A stretch of DNA of 33,263 bases, taken from NCBI GenBank assembly GCA_001819435.1, contig MHMT01000004.1, forward strand, positions 1 to 33,263, in the 5' to 3' direction. This DNA is from Candidatus Portnoybacteria bacterium RBG_13_40_8. Lineage in GTDB: Bacteria; Patescibacteriota; Minisyncoccia; RBG-13-40-8-A. Position 1 is the first letter of the stretch. Every line of letters begins with the position of its first letter. Shown here piece by piece: positions 7,790-15,132 of this stretch. Under the pieces are notes generated by a model. The model did not search any database. It was not told the origin of the DNA and saw nothing but the letters and a program-made list of their open reading frames with translations. Position numbers and translations under genes: made by a program.

Positions 7790-8664
7790 ATAATATAATT
7801 GCCTTTACCCAAATTACGCACCGCTTTTTTTAATTCTAAAATCATTAATGTTGAATTGACAATCCCGGTTGGCAATTTGGAAATTTTAATTATTTCATCG
7901 ATATGCGTTGGTTGAAGCGACAAAATCGAAAGGATAATTTCTTCTTCTTTATTATCAGGTTTAATCTTTTTCTTGGGAGTTGTCAATAAATGAGATAAAT
8001 TTAATTCTTCCAAAATATCCTCAACATCAATAACTAATTTTGCACCCATTTTAATTAATCGGTTTGTGCCAATGGAATTTTTTTCATAAATTGGACCGGG
8101 CACAGCAAAAACTTCTCGATTTTGGTCTAGAGCCAAAGCAGCGGTAATCAAAGCGCCGCTTTTTTCGGGCGCCTCTATAACTATCACGCCCAAGCTTAGT
8201 CCGCTGATAATTCTATTTCTTTCGGGAAAAGTAAATTTTGTTCCGTGAACACCCGGAGGATATTCGGAAATTACCGCCCCTTGTTGACTTATTTTCTCGC
8301 CTAAGTAATAATTGGGGGGCGGGAAAAAGCTTGCCTTATCTAAGCCGCTTCCCAATACGGCAATTGTTCTGCCGCTAACCTCCAGAGCCGCCTGATGGGC
8401 AAAACTATCGATTCCTCTGGCCAGGCCGCTAACAATGGTAATTCCCAATCTGGCCAATTTCCCGCCAATATCAAAAGCAACCTGCTTTCCGTAATTGCTA
8501 TATTTTCTTGTTCCGACTATAGCTACTGCGACTCTGTCTTGGGGAAGGATTTCTCCTTTAATGTAGAGCTCTTTCGGAGGACTGGATATTTCTTTTAATA
8601 GAGTGGGGTATTCTTTATCTTTTGGAATAATTTTTCTTATATTTTTAGAATCAGCTATTGACAT
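7780..8664 (-). CDS. dprA: DNA processing protein DprA (natural transformation)
   Basis: Binds incoming single-stranded DNA and loads RecA during transformation. The Rossmann-like core is clear: VAIVGTRKYSNYGK, VSGLARGIDSFAH (the GxARGID motif), AVLGSGLD, FPERNRIISGLS and EAPEKSGALITA. It is followed by a C-terminal winged-helix domain (ILSLQPTHIDEIIK). Length is 294 aa; the N-terminal SAM-like region of longer DprA is reduced. Together with the type IV pilin-like gene at 21.7 kb, this suggests DNA uptake ability. The ATG codon overlaps the -35 box of a divergent + strand promoter (8658-8686), so the two units may interfere with each other. Confidence 0.95.
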   Translation of the reverse strand: MSIADSKNIRKIIPKDKEYPTLLKEISSPPKELYIKGEILPQDRVAVAIVGTRKYSNYGKQVAFDIGGKLARLGITIVSGLARGIDSFAHQAALEVSGRTIAVLGSGLDKASFFPPPNYYLGEKISQQGAVISEYPPGVHGTKFTFPERNRIISGLSLGVIVIEAPEKSGALITAALALDQNREVFAVPGPIYEKNSIGTNRLIKMGAKLVIDVEDILEELNLSHLLTTPKKKIKPDNKEEEIILSILSLQPTHIDEIIKISKLPTGIVNSTLMILELKKAVRNLGKGNYIICS

Positions 8665-8686
8665 ATTTTGGTCATTATGCTATACT
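8658..8686 (+). promoter_or_regulatory. Strong promoter for a structured RNA
   Basis: TTGACA (8658-8663), 17-nt spacer, TATACT (8681-8686) with an extended -10 TGC. It points away from dprA into a gap without a + strand ORF. Confidence 0.85.
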
Positions 8687-8692
8687 TATGGT

Positions 8693-8889
8693 GTGATTGA
8701 AAATTGAATAAATTCTTGTTTCTAATCCTGCCTGTTGAGTGACGAAAGCCAATCTACCCTCCTTGATTGCGCTAGTAGTCAAAATGTTTTCAGGTTTTTT
8801 CGCCTCTGCGGGACAATCTGAAGCGCTCACGGGTAGGGTTAGGAACAAGAATCAAAAACAGCAGTCTGAATTGTTTCGGCTGCTTTTTT
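8693..8889 (+). ncRNA. Candidate structured small RNA (6S-like shape), antisense to the pth 3' end
   Basis: Evidence seen: a near-consensus promoter just upstream; a very long terminal stem (8712-8741 with 8824-8852, about 29 pairs including G-U and one bulge); two smaller internal hairpins (TTGATT/AGTCAA at 8763-8782; TTCAG/CTGAA at about 8789-8822); then an intrinsic terminator (stem 8860-8864/8880-8884, extended inward, followed by T6). There is no coding potential. A long closing helix around a large open region of about 80 nt resembles 6S RNA in outline, but I see no decisive sequence signature, and the SRP and RNase P signatures are absent. The last third overlaps pth codons on the other strand. 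Confidence 0.6.
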
Positions 8890-9318
8890 GATTATTTCTT
8901 TTAGCTGTTTTTCTTCTTCTTTTGAGAATTTATTTAATACAAATTCAGTGGTATCAACTTCATACGAAGGCTTGATGCCGATTCGGATTCTGGTAAAATC
9001 TTTGGTTTTTAATTCATCAATAATCGATTGCACTCCCTTGTGTCCGGCCGAAGAAGAATCTTTGCTGACTCGAATTGTACCAAAAGGCAAGTCAATGTCA
9101 TCATGAATAACAATTAAGTCTTGAGTATTGAGTTTTGAGTATTTGAGCTCTTTTTTAACTGCTTTGCCCGAATTGTTCATAAAAATATCGGGCTTTAATA
9201 ATATAACATTCTTATCAGATATTTCGTCTTTTAACGCGTCAATTACTCTAAACCCGATATTATGTCGGGTTTTTGCGTATTTTCTTCCCGGATTTCCCAA
9301 TCCAACAATTAAAATCAT
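8839..9318 (-). CDS. pth: Peptidyl-tRNA hydrolase
   Basis: Releases peptidyl groups from drop-off tRNAs. Motifs: GLGNPGRKYAKTRHNIGF with the catalytic His, the MNNSGKAV segment with its Asn, VIHDDIDLPFGTIR with the catalytic Asp, and SAGHKGVQSII. At 159 aa it is shorter than the usual 185-195, mainly because about 20 residues between VIDAL and the LLKPDIFMN strand are missing. A TTGAGTA heptad repeat is translated as KYSKLNTQD. It is coupled to the LCP gene by a 4-bp ATGA overlap. Its 3' end (codons for ..DSCS and stop) forms part of the antisense RNA and its terminator, which may constrain this tail. Confidence 0.94.
   Translation of the reverse strand: MILIVGLGNPGRKYAKTRHNIGFRVIDALKDEISDKNVILLKPDIFMNNSGKAVKKELKYSKLNTQDLIVIHDDIDLPFGTIRVSKDSSSAGHKGVQSIIDELKTKDFTRIRIGIKPSYEVDTTEFVLNKFSKEEEKQLKEIIKKAAETIQTAVFDSCS
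8860..8889 (+). terminator. Terminator of the candidate small RNA
   Basis: AGCAG/CTGCT stem extended by further pairs with one mismatch, a 3-nt loop, then TTTTTT. It lies entirely inside the 3' coding part of pth on the opposite strand. Confidence 0.65.
9119..9148 (-). repeat. Heptanucleotide repeat inside pth
   Basis: About four imperfect TTGAGTA/TTGAGTT units on the + strand (TACTCAA on the coding strand), translated as part of KYSKLNTQ. The unit is related to the CTCAAAA array in leuS. Confidence 0.7.
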
Positions 9319-10340
9319 ATTTCACTGATTAGTTGTTTAATGTAATTTTTTATCTCTTCGTAATTTTCCAAACCTGCTTTTGGCTTTAAAATATAAGCTT
9401 TTTGTCCTTCTAAGATAATCTCATCAGACATTAAGAACTGGCCTTCTTCTAGATTACTGATAATATGGAATTTAATTTCATCCAAATTTGTCTTTTTAAC
9501 CAGATTCCAGGCATATTTTATGTCAGTTAAATCTATATTGGTTTGGGTGTGACTTTTTAGGGTTTTCCAGATGCTTAAAATAGTGGGAAAGTCCCAAATA
9601 AAGTTAAGAGAAAGAATTCTGTTTTTTAAAATATTTATTATTTCTTGCTGTCTTTGAATACGAGCAAAATCCCCGCCTAATTGATTTCTGCTTCTGATAT
9701 ATTTTAAAGTCGTTTCTCCGTCTAAGTGGTGAACGCCCCTTTTAATAGAGAAGGTTTCGTAAGAATCATAAGGAGCAGGGAAAAGAGGGTCATAAATATC
9801 CTCCCTTACTACTACGTCAATGCCATCCAGCTGGTCGATTAGATTTTTCACACCCTCCAAATCAAAAACAACAAAATAGTCAAAAGTCAGACCGGTTATT
9901 TCTTCTAATTTTCTACTTATTAGCTCGATACTTTCTTTTTCGTTTTTTCCAGAGTCAAAGAGAGAATTTATTTTCGTATAATAATCCTTTTCCGGAAATT
10001 TTACCAATAAATCTCGAGGGATAGATATTCCAATCGGCTTTTCTCCTTTGGGGCCTGTATTAATTATTATAATTGTGTCAGTTAATTTTTCGCCATGGTA
10101 ACCTTTGCCCGGAATGCCCAAAAATAACAGATTAACCCTTTCTTTTTCTTTTAAATCCGACAGAGAGGCTAAACTTGTCTGCCCCAAGTTTATAATTGGA
10201 TTTTGACCAACGATGATTATTTCCCTTTTCGAATATTTATTTAGAGGAGAGATGGCTATGGCTAAAGAAACGAAAATAATGATGATGAAAATTATCACCC
10301 ATTTTGATTTATTTTTTGGTTCTTGAATTTGTTTTTGCAT
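9315..10340 (-). CDS. LytR-CpsA-Psr (LCP) family cell-wall glycopolymer transferase
   Basis: LCP enzymes move lipid-linked glycopolymers onto peptidoglycan or other surface acceptors outside the membrane. Residues 13-32 form one N-terminal membrane anchor after a short basic tail. The LCP domain is clear: DTIIII, the arginine-containing GISIPRDL, INSLF, DYFVVFDLEGVKNLIDQLDGIDV, and YIRSRNQLGGDFARIQRQQ. No C-terminal LytR_C domain follows. It heads a minus-strand unit with pth and is divergent from lepB. A TATAAT (10359-10354) lies 13 nt before the ATG, which leaves almost no leader. It fits the surface-glycan genes at the end of the window. Confidence 0.92.
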   Translation of the reverse strand: MQKQIQEPKNKSKWVIIFIIIIFVSLAIAISPLNKYSKREIIIVGQNPIINLGQTSLASLSDLKEKERVNLLFLGIPGKGYHGEKLTDTIIIINTGPKGEKPIGISIPRDLLVKFPEKDYYTKINSLFDSGKNEKESIELISRKLEEITGLTFDYFVVFDLEGVKNLIDQLDGIDVVVREDIYDPLFPAPYDSYETFSIKRGVHHLDGETTLKYIRSRNQLGGDFARIQRQQEIINILKNRILSLNFIWDFPTILSIWKTLKSHTQTNIDLTDIKYAWNLVKKTNLDEIKFHIISNLEEGQFLMSDEIILEGQKAYILKPKAGLENYEEIKNYIKQLISEI

Positions 10341-10363
10341 CGATTATAATTTAATTATATCAT

Positions 10364-10392
10364 TTGCCTTATAATAGATAAACTTGTATAAT
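10364..10392 (+). promoter_or_regulatory. Probable lepB promoter (leaderless)
   Basis: TTGCCT (10364-10369), 17-nt spacer, TATAAT (10387-10392). The ATG at 10399 lies 6 nt after the -10 box, so the mRNA would begin at the start codon. A second TATAAT at 10370-10375 is an alternative that would give a leader of about 17 nt without an SD. Confidence 0.6.
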
Positions 10393-10398
10393 GGATTT

Positions 10399-10968
10399 AT
10401 GCTTGATAAACCAAAAATATCACAGACAAAATATTGGTTAAATTTTGTATGGGAAATTTTAAAGATTGTTATTATTTCTTTGGCGATTATTATTCCCATT
10501 CGTTATTTTTTAATTCAGCCCTTTTTTGTTAATGGCGCATCAATGGAGCCAAATTTTTTTGATGGTGAATATTTAATTATTGATGAAATAACTTATCGTC
10601 TCGAGAAGCCCGAGAGAGGAGATGTAATTATTTTTAGATATCCCCTGGATCCTTCTCAGTTTTTTATAAAAAGAATTATTGGCTTGCCTGGAGAGACTAT
10701 TAAAATAAATGATGGCAAGATTTTTGTTTATAATAAAGATGTAGTTCCTCAAGAAATAGAATTAGATGAATCTGGGTATTTGAATAATATTTATACGCCT
10801 GGCAATATCGAAACTACATTAAAAGATAATGAATACTTTGTTTTAGGCGACAATCGTCGGGCTAGTTCTGATTCAAGAAAATGGGGGACAGTGCCTAAAA
10901 GATACATTATTGGCGAAGCATGGCTAAGGGCATGGCCCGTTAGTAGAGCCGGCGTAGTTAAAGACTAA
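10399..10968 (+). CDS. lepB: Signal peptidase I
   Basis: Membrane serine protease that removes signal peptides from exported proteins. One N-terminal membrane span (about residues 19-38) leads into the catalytic box GASMEPNFFDGE with Ser48. The general-base Lys90 is in QFFIKRIIGLPGE, and box E reads GDNRRASSDSRKWG. Length 189 aa is typical of the single-span form. ATG 10399 (MLDKPKIS) was chosen over an upstream TTG because the -10 box occupies the bases just before it. It presumably processes the surface proteins at 24.8 and 28.6 kb. It starts the cluster lepB-hisS-HIT-rpsU-yqeY-ybeY-ftsA. Confidence 0.94.
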   Translation: MLDKPKISQTKYWLNFVWEILKIVIISLAIIIPIRYFLIQPFFVNGASMEPNFFDGEYLIIDEITYRLEKPERGDVIIFRYPLDPSQFFIKRIIGLPGETIKINDGKIFVYNKDVVPQEIELDESGYLNNIYTPGNIETTLKDNEYFVLGDNRRASSDSRKWGTVPKRYIIGEAWLRAWPVSRAGVVKD

Positions 10969-10972
10969 AATT

Positions 10973-12313
10973 ATGCCAAAGAAAAGAAAAAAACATGGTA
11001 GGCGAGGCAGGCCGAGTAAACCGAGAAAGCCCCGCTTATCAAAAATAAAAGTTCAGGCGCCCAAGGGAACTCACGATATTTTACCGGAGGAGCAAAAATA
11101 TTGGGATAAACTTAGAGCGGTAGTTGCTCAAGCGGCAACCAATTATGGATTTGGCAGAATAGATACGCCGGTTTTTGAAGATGTTAGGCTTTATATCAAG
11201 GGAACCGGTCAGAATACCGATATCGTCCAGAAAGAAATTTATACCTTTAAAACAAAGGGCGGCGAACAACTCGCTCTTCGTCCTGAATTTACTCCCGGAA
11301 TAGTTAGGGCCTATATTGAACACGGAATGAAAAACTTACCTCAACCAGTTAAGCTTTGCAGCATTGGTCCGGTTTTTCGTCATGATAAACCCCAGGCTGG
11401 CAGATATCGGCAATTTCATCAAATTAATTTTGAAATTATAGGCGATCCGACTGAAGTTAGCGATGTGCAAATTATTCAGACTTTTGTTTCTATTTTGAAA
11501 AGATTAAACCTGAAAAAATTTACTATTTTTATCAATAGCATTGGTTGTCTTATGTGCGCGCCAAAATATAAGAAAAATCTTTTAAGTTATTATAAAAAAA
11601 GATTAAACAGAGTATGCCCCGAATGCAGGAGAAGATTTGATAAGAATCCATTAAGATTATTAGATTGCAAAAACGAAAAGTGTAAAAAAGTGACCAATGA
11701 AGCGCCTCAAATATTGGATTATTTGTGTGATGAATGTAGGCTCCACTTTAAAAAGGTATTGGAAATTCTGGATGATTTAGAAATTCCCTATATTCTTAAT
11801 CCTTATTTGGTTAGGGGATTAGATTATTATACTAAAACTGTTTTTGAGGTTTGGGAAGACAAAGATGATTCTGGGCAGGGCGCTCTTCTCGGCGGTGGTC
11901 GTTATGATAATTTAGTAGAAATGTTTAAAGGCAAGTCTACGCCAGCAGTTGGTGCCGCAGCCGGGATGGAAAGAATTATTTCTTTTTTAAAAAAACAGGA
12001 TATAAAAATTTCTGAAATCGAAAAGCCGAAAGTTTTTATGATTCAGCTGGGAGAGTTGGGTAAGAGAAAAAGCTTAAAATTATTCGACGAATTCCAAAGA
12101 AACGGAATAAAGGTCGGCGAAGCATTCAGTAAGCCAAGCATTAAATCTCAGCTTAAAATAGCCGATAAAGAAGGAGCAAAAATAGCTTTAATTCTGGGTC
12201 AAAAAGAAGCACTCGAAGATAGTATCATTATCAGAGATATGGTCTCTGGTGTTCAAGAAACAGTGCTAATTGAAAAGGTCATTAATGAAGTTAAAAAAAG
12301 ATTAAAACAATAA
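10973..12313 (+). CDS. hisS: Histidyl-tRNA synthetase with basic N-terminal extension
   Basis: Class II synthetase for tRNA-His. Motif 1 region KGTHDILPEEQKYW begins only at about residue 31. Also visible are the TPVFED segment, motif 2 with GPVFRHDKPQAGRYRQFHQ, the inserted domain with INSIGC and NPLRLLDCK, the histidine-binding LVRGLDYYTKTVFEV, motif 3 GGGRYDNL..VGAAAGMERI, and the C-terminal anticodon domain. The first 30 residues are almost entirely Lys/Arg/Pro/Gly (opening MPKKRKKHGRRGRPSKPRK) and are not part of the standard enzyme. An alternative start further in would remove this, but no better start signal is visible. It follows lepB by 4 nt. Confidence 0.95.
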   Translation: MPKKRKKHGRRGRPSKPRKPRLSKIKVQAPKGTHDILPEEQKYWDKLRAVVAQAATNYGFGRIDTPVFEDVRLYIKGTGQNTDIVQKEIYTFKTKGGEQLALRPEFTPGIVRAYIEHGMKNLPQPVKLCSIGPVFRHDKPQAGRYRQFHQINFEIIGDPTEVSDVQIIQTFVSILKRLNLKKFTIFINSIGCLMCAPKYKKNLLSYYKKRLNRVCPECRRRFDKNPLRLLDCKNEKCKKVTNEAPQILDYLCDECRLHFKKVLEILDDLEIPYILNPYLVRGLDYYTKTVFEVWEDKDDSGQGALLGGGRYDNLVEMFKGKSTPAVGAAAGMERIISFLKKQDIKISEIEKPKVFMIQLGELGKRKSLKLFDEFQRNGIKVGEAFSKPSIKSQLKIADKEGAKIALILGQKEALEDSIIIRDMVSGVQETVLIEKVINEVKKRLKQ

Positions 12314-12314
12314 T

Positions 12315-12650
12315 ATGTCTGATTGCATTTTTTGTAATATCATAAACAAAAATTCGCCAGCCGATATTCTTCATGAAGATGATGATTTTATTGTTGTAAA
12401 GGACATTAAACCCACGGCTCCTGTCCACCTTTTGATTATTCCCAAAGAACACATAGATTCGATTAATCACATAGAGAAAAAACACAGAGAATTGATAGGT
12501 GATATGTTTTTATTGGCCAAGAAAACAGCACACGATTATGAAATAAGCGAGGGATATAAGTTAGCTTTTAATACAGGTCGAAAAGGAGGACAGCTGATTG
12601 ACCATTTGCATTTACATTTAATGGGCGGCTGGAACGAGGAACAAAAGTAA
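12315..12650 (+). CDS. HIT family (histidine triad) nucleotide-binding protein
   Basis: Small nucleotide hydrolase or transferase of the HINT/PKCI branch, 111 aa as usual. It starts with the zinc-type CIFCNI, continues with ILHEDDDFIVVKDIKPTAPVHLLIIPKEHI, and ends with the triad HLHLHLMGGWN (His-x-His-x-His). It lies 1 nt after hisS and is clearly cotranscribed. The physiological substrate in bacteria is usually unknown; phosphoramidates of purine nucleotides are the family's in vitro substrates. Confidence 0.93.
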   Translation: MSDCIFCNIINKNSPADILHEDDDFIVVKDIKPTAPVHLLIIPKEHIDSINHIEKKHRELIGDMFLLAKKTAHDYEISEGYKLAFNTGRKGGQLIDHLHLHLMGGWNEEQK

Positions 12651-12663
12651 TAAAATTTAAAAT

Positions 12664-12873
12664 ATGGAAGTAAAAAGGAAGCCAAAAGAGCCTACTTCTT
12701 TTTTATTGAGACGCTTTACCCAGAGAGTAAGGGAAAGCGGGATTTTGGTTGAAGCAAAAAAATCACAGTTTTATAGGAAAAAGTTAAGTCGTGGCCGAAG
12801 AAGAGTAAATGCCCTGGAAAGAGAAATAAAAAGAAGAGAGAAAATTAGATTAAAAAAATTAGGAAGAATTTAA
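12664..12873 (+). CDS. rpsU: Ribosomal protein bS21
   Basis: A 69-aa, very basic protein with the S21 pattern: FLLRRFTQRVRESGILVEAKK, then YRKKLSRGRRR followed by an Arg/Lys-rich helix. bS21 sits near the mRNA exit on the 30S subunit and aids initiation. The downstream yqeY neighbour is the classic rpsU partner and supports the call. N-terminal MEVKRKPKEPTS is slightly longer than in E. coli S21. Confidence 0.88.
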   Translation: MEVKRKPKEPTSFLLRRFTQRVRESGILVEAKKSQFYRKKLSRGRRRVNALEREIKRREKIRLKKLGRI

Positions 12874-12874
12874 T

Positions 12875-13366
12875 ATGTTACGAGAACAAATTAACCAGGA
12901 TATAAAAAAGGCAATGCAGGAGAAGAACGAATTACTGCTTTTGGTGTTAAGAGGATTAAATGCCGCTTTTCACAATAAAGAGATTGAAAAAAGGACCAAG
13001 TTAAGTAAGACCGAGAAAGATATCAAAAAACTGGAAGAGTTAAGCAAATTGACCGAAGAAGAAGTTTTGGAGGTAATTTCCAGCGAAGCCAAAAAGAGGA
13101 AAGAATCAATTATTGAGTTCGAAAAGGGCGGAAGGCAAGACCTGGTAGAAAAAGAGAAAAAAGAATTGGAAATTCTTATGAAATATCTGCCCGAACAGAT
13201 GAGTGAAGAGCAGATAAAAGAAGAGGTAAAGAAAGTTATTGCGGAAATTGGCGCAGTCGGACCCAAAGATACGGGCAAAGTAATGGCTGCGGCAATGCCC
13301 AAATTGAAAGGCAAGGCCGAAGGGGGTATGGTAAGTAAGGTTGTTGGGGAGCTATTAAAGGAATAG
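12875..13366 (+). CDS. yqeY: GatB/YqeY domain protein
   Basis: YqeY family, related to the tRNA-binding tail of GatB; its cell role is not settled. Family signatures: LREQINQDIKKAMQEKNELLLLVLRGLNAAFHNKEIE, SEAKKRKESIIEFEKGGRQDLVEKE, LEILMKYLPEQMSEEQI and KDTGKVMAAAMPKLKGKAEGGMVSKVV. Length 163 aa includes a KTEKDIKKLEELSKLTEE insert, common to a subset. It begins 2 nt after rpsU. Confidence 0.93.
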   Translation: MLREQINQDIKKAMQEKNELLLLVLRGLNAAFHNKEIEKRTKLSKTEKDIKKLEELSKLTEEEVLEVISSEAKKRKESIIEFEKGGRQDLVEKEKKELEILMKYLPEQMSEEQIKEEVKKVIAEIGAVGPKDTGKVMAAAMPKLKGKAEGGMVSKVVGELLKE

Positions 13367-13368
13367 AA

Positions 13369-13836
13369 ATGAACAAGGTAAACCCTGTTAAATATTATTT
13401 AAATAAAAACAGGCATAGCATGAATACTGGTAAATTTAACAGGGTAAATTTTGAAATAAATAAATTAACCCCGGATAAAACGAGCGTAGTTTTTTTAAAG
13501 AAAATCGCCGAAAATACTGTCAAGATTATAAAATTAAAAGGATTTAACGAAATCAGCATTGCGATTGTTTGCAATACAAGAATGAAAAATCTTAACAGAA
13601 AATATCGGGGAAAAAATGAGACAACCGATGTTTTGGCTTTTGACTACGGAGAAATTTTTATTTGTTTGCCTCAAGCAAAAAGACAGGCAAAAAAAATAAA
13701 ACATTCGTTAAAAAAAGAATTGGCCATTTTGTTAATCCACGGCATTTTGCATTTAGCCGGTTACAACGACAGAACAAAGAGCGGATACAATAAAATGGTT
13801 AAATTACAGGAGGATTTATGCCAAAGAACAATATAA
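13369..13836 (+). CDS. ybeY: Endoribonuclease YbeY (rRNA maturation), altered zinc motif and N-terminal insertion
   Basis: Single-strand endoribonuclease of 16S rRNA processing and ribosome quality control. Core motifs are NRKYRGKNETTDVLAFDYGEI and the metal motif HGILHLAGYND. In the family this motif ends GYDH, so the third zinc-binding His is replaced (GYND), which raises doubt about normal catalysis. The first 25-30 residues encode a palindromic insertion: NKVNP near the start and FNRVNFEINK later look like one original N-terminus split in two. The 3' end overlaps ftsA by 19 nt, and the ftsA SD (AGGAGG) lies within ybeY. Confidence 0.88.
   Translation: MNKVNPVKYYLNKNRHSMNTGKFNRVNFEINKLTPDKTSVVFLKKIAENTVKIIKLKGFNEISIAIVCNTRMKNLNRKYRGKNETTDVLAFDYGEIFICLPQAKRQAKKIKHSLKKELAILLIHGILHLAGYNDRTKSGYNKMVKLQEDLCQRTI
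13377..13448. repeat. Palindromic insertion at the N-terminus of ybeY
   Basis: Arms GTAAACCCTGTTAAAT (from about 13378) and ATTTAACAGGGTAAAT (to about 13449) are near-perfect inverted repeats about 40 nt apart. The arms repeat the codons KVN/RVN, as if a unit had inserted into a NKVNFEIN start. Exact boundaries are uncertain. Confidence 0.6.
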
Positions 13837-15071
13837 TAGTTGGATTAGACGTCGGCACCAGTAAAGTTAGAGTGGTTATCGCTTCGATTAAGAGCAAAGA
13901 AGACACAAAGCCCAGAATAATTGGCGTTGGCGAAAGCAATTCTTCCGGAATGAGAAAGGGGGTCGTTGTTGATATTGAAGAAATGACCAAAAGTATCAAA
14001 AGAGCGATTGACCAAGCCGAAAGAAGTTGTGGCATAAACATAGAAAGAGCTTATGTAACTATTGGCGGTAACCATATTAAGGCAAAAACCAGTAAAGGAA
14101 TTGCTGCGGTATCTAGGGCCGATGAGGAGGTTTCCGAAGAAGATGTCATGCGGGCTATTAATAGCGCTTCTGCGGTTTCTTTGGACCCAAATCAGGAAGT
14201 AATTCATGTTATCCCTCGAGAATTTAACATCGATGGTCAGGCAGGCATTCAAGATCCTCGTAGCATGACTGGGGTAAGACTAGAAGTAGATACCTTAATT
14301 ATTGAGGGGCTATCTCCCTATATTAAAAATTTAAGGAAATGTCTCAGTAGTAATGGATTGGAAATAGAGGGATTGGTTTTGGATGCTTTGGCTGCTTCAG
14401 AGTCGGTCTTGACCAACAAACAGAAAGAATTGGGAGTTTTGGTTTTAGATTTCGGCGGCGGGACAGTGGGGATGACTGTTTACGAAGAAAGAAAACTGAT
14501 TCACGTTCACATTTTACCGATTGGTGCATCTCATATTACTAACGATTTAGCCATTGGTCTGAGAACAAGTGTTGAGACGGCCGAGAAAGTAAAATTGACT
14601 TATGGTTCTTGTTTGGCCGAAGAGATTGGGAAAAGGGATGTTATTGATCTTTCTAAAATCGACGAGAAAGAAGAAGGAGTGGCAAACCGAAAAGAGATTA
14701 GTAGAATTATTGAGGCCAGAATAGACGAGGTTTTTAGCTTGGTTAATAAAGAGCTGAAAAAAATCGACAGGGAGCGATTTTTGCCGGCTGGCGCGATTTT
14801 AGTTGGCGGTGGCTCAAAAATTCCCGGCATTATTGATTTAGCGAAAGAAAAACTAAAATTACCAGTTCAGTTAGGATATCCCCAGGGATTCGAAGGATTG
14901 ATTGATAAGATAGATGACCCTGCCTTTGCTACGGTAACAGGATTGATATTCTGGGCTCTGCAAATGCAGAGCGGAAAAGAAGATGGTAAAATGTTTCCGG
15001 CGATTAAGTCTTCCGTTAATCATGGCATGGCAGATAAAATTAAAAGATTATTTAGAAGTTTACTACCTTAA
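13818..15071 (+). CDS. ftsA: Cell division protein FtsA
   Basis: Actin-like ATPase that tethers FtsZ to the membrane. The phosphate-1 motif IIVGLDVGTSKVRVVIA is at the start, the SHS2/1C region follows, phosphate-2 is VLDFGGGTVGMTVY near residue 210, and the adenosine motif AILVGGGSKIPGI is near residue 325. It ends with the basic amphipathic tail MADKIKRLFRSLLP, matching the FtsA membrane-targeting helix. Length 417 aa is normal. The start has a clear AGGAGG located inside ybeY. Confidence 0.95.
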   Translation: MPKNNIIVGLDVGTSKVRVVIASIKSKEDTKPRIIGVGESNSSGMRKGVVVDIEEMTKSIKRAIDQAERSCGINIERAYVTIGGNHIKAKTSKGIAAVSRADEEVSEEDVMRAINSASAVSLDPNQEVIHVIPREFNIDGQAGIQDPRSMTGVRLEVDTLIIEGLSPYIKNLRKCLSSNGLEIEGLVLDALAASESVLTNKQKELGVLVLDFGGGTVGMTVYEERKLIHVHILPIGASHITNDLAIGLRTSVETAEKVKLTYGSCLAEEIGKRDVIDLSKIDEKEEGVANRKEISRIIEARIDEVFSLVNKELKKIDRERFLPAGAILVGGGSKIPGIIDLAKEKLKLPVQLGYPQGFEGLIDKIDDPAFATVTGLIFWALQMQSGKEDGKMFPAIKSSVNHGMADKIKRLFRSLLP

Positions 15072-15076
15072 AATAC

Positions 15077-15105
15077 TTGACGTTTTTTAAATATTGAGCT
15101 AACAT
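15077..15105 (+). promoter_or_regulatory. Candidate ftsZ promoter
   Basis: TTGACG (15077-15082), 17-nt spacer, TAACAT (15100-15105), directly after the ftsA stop. The -10 box overlaps the loop of a strong palindrome (15090-15119). Confidence 0.45.
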
Positions 15106-15119
15106 AAAAGCTCAATATT
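15090..15119. promoter_or_regulatory. Palindrome overlapping the ftsZ -10 region
   Basis: Perfect 11-bp arms AATATTGAGCT and AGCTCAATATT separated by 8 nt. It may be an operator, or a weak terminator for ftsA (only a loose T-rich stretch follows). It is not decided by the sequence. Confidence 0.55.
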
Positions 15120-15132
15120 AATTTCTAAAAAT

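Noticed and set aside
8693-8853. SRP RNA, RNase P RNA or tmRNA
   Set aside because: The SRP GGAAGG..AGCA loop, the RNase P P4 consensus and tmRNA tRNA-like ends were not found; only a 6S-like outline remains.
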